A stretch of 64,000 nt of DNA. Source: XYD12-FULL-36-8 sp964613805. GTDB lineage: Bacteria > Bacteroidota > Ignavibacteria > Ignavibacteriales > Ignavibacteriaceae. How positions within the stretch are numbered: the first letter of the stretch is position 1; every line of letters begins with the position of its first letter. The stretch lies in NCBI GenBank assembly GCA_964613805.1, contig CAZTJF010000019.1, positions 1 to 64,000 on the forward strand, written 5' to 3'. The position numbers and the translations under genes are program-made. The notes beneath the pieces were generated by a model. That model was not told the origin of the DNA, did not search any database, and worked only from the letters and a program-made list of their open reading frames with translations. Below, one piece after another: positions 62,242 through 64,000 of this stretch.

Positions 62242-63645
62242 TTACTCATAATGTCCTCTGGCAAAAAGTACGACAAACACGGTTCTAAATAAAATTTTGA
62301 AATCCATCCGAAGAGACATATTTTCAATGTAAAAAAGATCATAGCGTAATTTTACTTTTACATCTTCAATTGATTCATCATACTTATGCTTAACCTGCGC
62401 CCAGCCCGTAATTCCTGGTCTTACCTTTAAACGACGTTTATAATAAGGAATTTGTTCTGAAAGTTTCTCAACAAAAAATGGTCTTTCCGGTCGTGGACCG
62501 ACCAAACTCATTTCACCTTTCAGCACATTAATCATTTGTGGAATCTCATCAATTCTTAGCTTCCTAATAATATTTCCAATGCGTGTAATTCGAGGATCAT
62601 CCTTTTGCGACCAAACTGGTCCAGTCATTTTCTCAGCATCATGAACCATTGATCTGAATTTAATTATCTTGAATGTTTTATTGTTTAAGCCGCATCTTTC
62701 CTGTTTAAAAAACACAGGACCTTTTGAATCAAGCTTAATGGCTAATGATGCGATTGCGATTATTGGGAAACTGATAATCAATATTATTAGCGAAACAATA
62801 ACATCAAGAATTCGTTTTAGCCGTTTTTCCCACTCAGGCATTAGCTGAGGCATAATATCAATAAGTGGAATACCATATATTTGGGAGGTTCTTGCTTGCC
62901 CGCTAAGAATATCATATAGATCTGGCACGATTTTCATACCAACATTTTTTGGTTCACATTTAGTGATGATGTCTATAAGCATTTCGTGATCGTCTCTTTC
63001 CAGTGCAAGTATCACTTCTTTGGACGAAGTTTCATCAATTAAGTTGGCTATTTGCTTTACACTGCCCAAAACAGCAGCATCTTTGTAGGATTGTTTTTCA
63101 TACCCATTATTTAAAGCGACATAACCTTTAACATCAATGCCTAATGCGCGATGCTCCATAATTTTGTCATGCACTTCTTTACCTTTTTCGTTAAAACCAA
63201 CAATTAGAGCATTTCGTCTTCCAACTCCATTTATTAAAAGTTTGCGTTGAAAACTTCTGATTAGAAGCCTGCCAGCACTTACCAAAACAAAGAAAATTCC
63301 CCAATAGATAAAAATTAGAATTCTCGTTCCGGCTTGAACTCCATGAACATAATCATCTAAAAAAATGGCAAAGAAGAGAATGAAAATCCCAACAAAAGAA
63401 GCTTTGAACAGAGTAGAAATTTCATCAAAGCGGGAAGCAGCAAACCAAGTTCTGTACATACCAACAAATGTGAAGATGACAAGCCAATAAAAATAAATGA
63501 TGAGCACCGGTATAAAAAGTTCGGGCATAATTAGCATATCGAACCATCCCGTTTTAACCCGCAGCATAAAGAAAATTATCCCCGAAAGATTGATAGTGAT
63601 GAAATCAGTGGAGAGGATTAGCGGTTTTTCGAAATTCTTATTCAT
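62242..63645 (-). CDS. Undecaprenyl-phosphate hexose-phosphate transferase, WbaP type
   Basis: 467 residues from ATG 63645, chosen because AAGG lies five bases before it and its ATG overlaps the upstream stop (TGATG); the longer frame would use TTG at 63669. Four N-terminal transmembrane helices, a Rossmann-like domain, then the bacterial sugar transferase domain with Lys-Phe-Arg-Ser-Met, catalytic Asp366-Glu367 in Ile-Asp-Glu-Ile-Pro-Gln, Leu-Val-Gly-Pro-Arg-Pro-Glu, and Pro-Gly-Ile-Thr-Gly-Trp. It starts exopolysaccharide or O-unit assembly on undecaprenyl phosphate. The active site appears complete. The sugar is not predictable. Confidence 0.93.
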   Translation of the reverse strand: MNKNFEKPLILSTDFITINLSGIIFFMLRVKTGWFDMLIMPELFIPVLIIYFYWLVIFTFVGMYRTWFAASRFDEISTLFKASFVGIFILFFAIFLDDYVHGVQAGTRILIFIYWGIFFVLVSAGRLLIRSFQRKLLINGVGRRNALIVGFNEKGKEVHDKIMEHRALGIDVKGYVALNNGYEKQSYKDAAVLGSVKQIANLIDETSSKEVILALERDDHEMLIDIITKCEPKNVGMKIVPDLYDILSGQARTSQIYGIPLIDIMPQLMPEWEKRLKRILDVIVSLIILIISFPIIAIASLAIKLDSKGPVFFKQERCGLNNKTFKIIKFRSMVHDAEKMTGPVWSQKDDPRITRIGNIIRKLRIDEIPQMINVLKGEMSLVGPRPERPFFVEKLSEQIPYYKRRLKVRPGITGWAQVKHKYDESIEDVKVKLRYDLFYIENMSLRMDFKILFRTVFVVLFARGHYE

Positions 63646-64000
63646 CAGTGCCTTGGAGTTGATTGCCAAAAAGCTGTATGTTTTCCAAAAATGAACTTAA
63701 TCAAACCTATTAACATCGCTACATTTGTCATAATAAAATAGAAAATCATGAGTAATGGTTGAACATGATAATTATTTTTTTTAAGAACAAATCCTATCAT
63801 TCCCAGTAAATAGATTATTAACTGGAGAATAAAAAAGTAAACGTAAAACGCACAACAATTCATTAGAAATATATTTGAAATAAAAATTAAAATTAAAAGC
63901 ACTGGTGAAAACCAACGAATAATTTTATGGGACCATAAGCCATATGAAATAAGACCATATGACGGTAGAAGTAATTTTCGAATAGACCTAATTGTAGACA
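63645..64000 (-). CDS. Glycosyltransferase family 2, C-terminal end (partial)
   Basis: The frame is open from the window edge to the stop at 63645-63647; a GTG at 63902 is internal and not the start. About 117 residues are visible. They include Ser-Tyr-Gly-Leu-Trp-Ser-His-Lys-Ile-Ile-Arg-Trp-Phe-Ser-Pro followed by three or four hydrophobic helices and a C-terminal Lys-His-Thr-Ala-Phe-Trp. This is the usual end of membrane GT2 enzymes (family ending in a helical bundle), so the N-terminal catalytic domain should lie outside the window. It overlaps the WbaP-type start by one base and is part of the same glycan operon. Confidence 0.72.
   Translation of the reverse strand, partial: STIRSIRKLLLPSYGLISYGLWSHKIIRWFSPVLLILIFISNIFLMNCCAFYVYFFILQLIIYLLGMIGFVLKKNNYHVQPLLMIFYFIMTNVAMLIGLIKFIFGKHTAFWQSTPRH

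Noticed and set aside
63645..63902. A complete small membrane protein starting at GTG 63902.
   Set aside because: The frame stays open to the window edge and the upstream residues match the C-terminal pattern of membrane GT2 enzymes, so it is a gene fragment.
1..64000. CRISPR arrays, insertion sequences, phage genes or toxin-antitoxin pairs.
   Set aside because: No regularly spaced direct repeats, transposase or integrase motifs, or paired small toxin-like genes were seen on reading through the window.

Overview
The window is an AT-rich, gene-dense chromosomal segment that looks like a member of the Ignavibacteria/Chlorobi side of the FCB group (Bacteroidota in the broad sense). The evidence is indirect but consistent: a type IX secretion (T9SS) C-terminal sorting domain ending in a Gly-Val-Tyr-Ile-Tyr-Lys motif, a PorV-like barrel, a GWxTD-domain protein, a TonB-dependent receptor with an N-terminal carboxypeptidase-like regulatory domain, DUF3467, lipopolysaccharide export genes, and an ATP synthase cluster without atpD/atpC. 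No prophage, insertion sequence, CRISPR array or plasmid gene is visible; this is core genome.

Layout. 1-8.6 kb: the 5' part of a tRNA-Arg(CCG), a PHP phosphoesterase, an outer-membrane protein, diaminopimelate epimerase, tmRNA (ssrA), a corrinoid adenosyltransferase overlapping a YgfZ-type folate protein, a lipoprotein and an M20 dipeptidase, all on the minus strand. 8.9-11.3 kb: a plus-strand pair of LptF/LptG-type permeases. 11.3-16.1 kb: minus-strand envelope proteins (a barrel protein coupled to a lipoprotein, DUF3467, a TPR lipoprotein). 16.3-20.7 kb: plus-strand adenosine deaminase, a small unknown protein, urocanate hydratase and a PGDH-like dehydrogenase with an ACT domain. 20.8-34.4 kb: one long minus-strand run. 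In transcription order it reads LpxL-type acyltransferase, GT9 glycosyltransferase, TsaC, M23 peptidase, bactofilin, AtpZ, an AtpI-like protein, atpB-E-F-H-A-G, ffh, rpsP, khpA, rimM, trmD, rplS and an MqnA-like protein.

34.7-46.6 kb is a surface and secretion block: an Asp-box/starch-binding-like T9SS cargo protein, then a TonB receptor, a 1.17k-residue secreted protein and a PorV-like protein, then a GWxTD protein placed directly behind a terminator-like hairpin. 46.8-64 kb: a second, canonical serA, a GT-C/TPR membrane protein, trxA, an enoyl-ACP reductase, dnaE, dut, a Wzx-type flippase, nadC, ybgC, accA, and a glycan assembly group (a GT2 fused to a degenerate sugar-phosphate transferase, a polyprenol-phosphate mannosyltransferase-like GT2, an intact WbaP-type initiating transferase, and the C-terminal end of another GT running off the window).

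The most unusual items are the GT2 fusion whose phosphoglycosyl-transferase domain has lost its catalytic Asp-Glu pair, the hairpin in front of the GWxTD gene, the palindromic element between hutU and the dehydrogenase gene, the MqnA-like protein near rplS, and the TonB/secreted/PorV-like operon. I found no clear evidence for a wholly new defence or mobile system. Several start codons were moved using ribosome-binding sites or ATG versus TTG/GTG alternatives, as explained in each entry.
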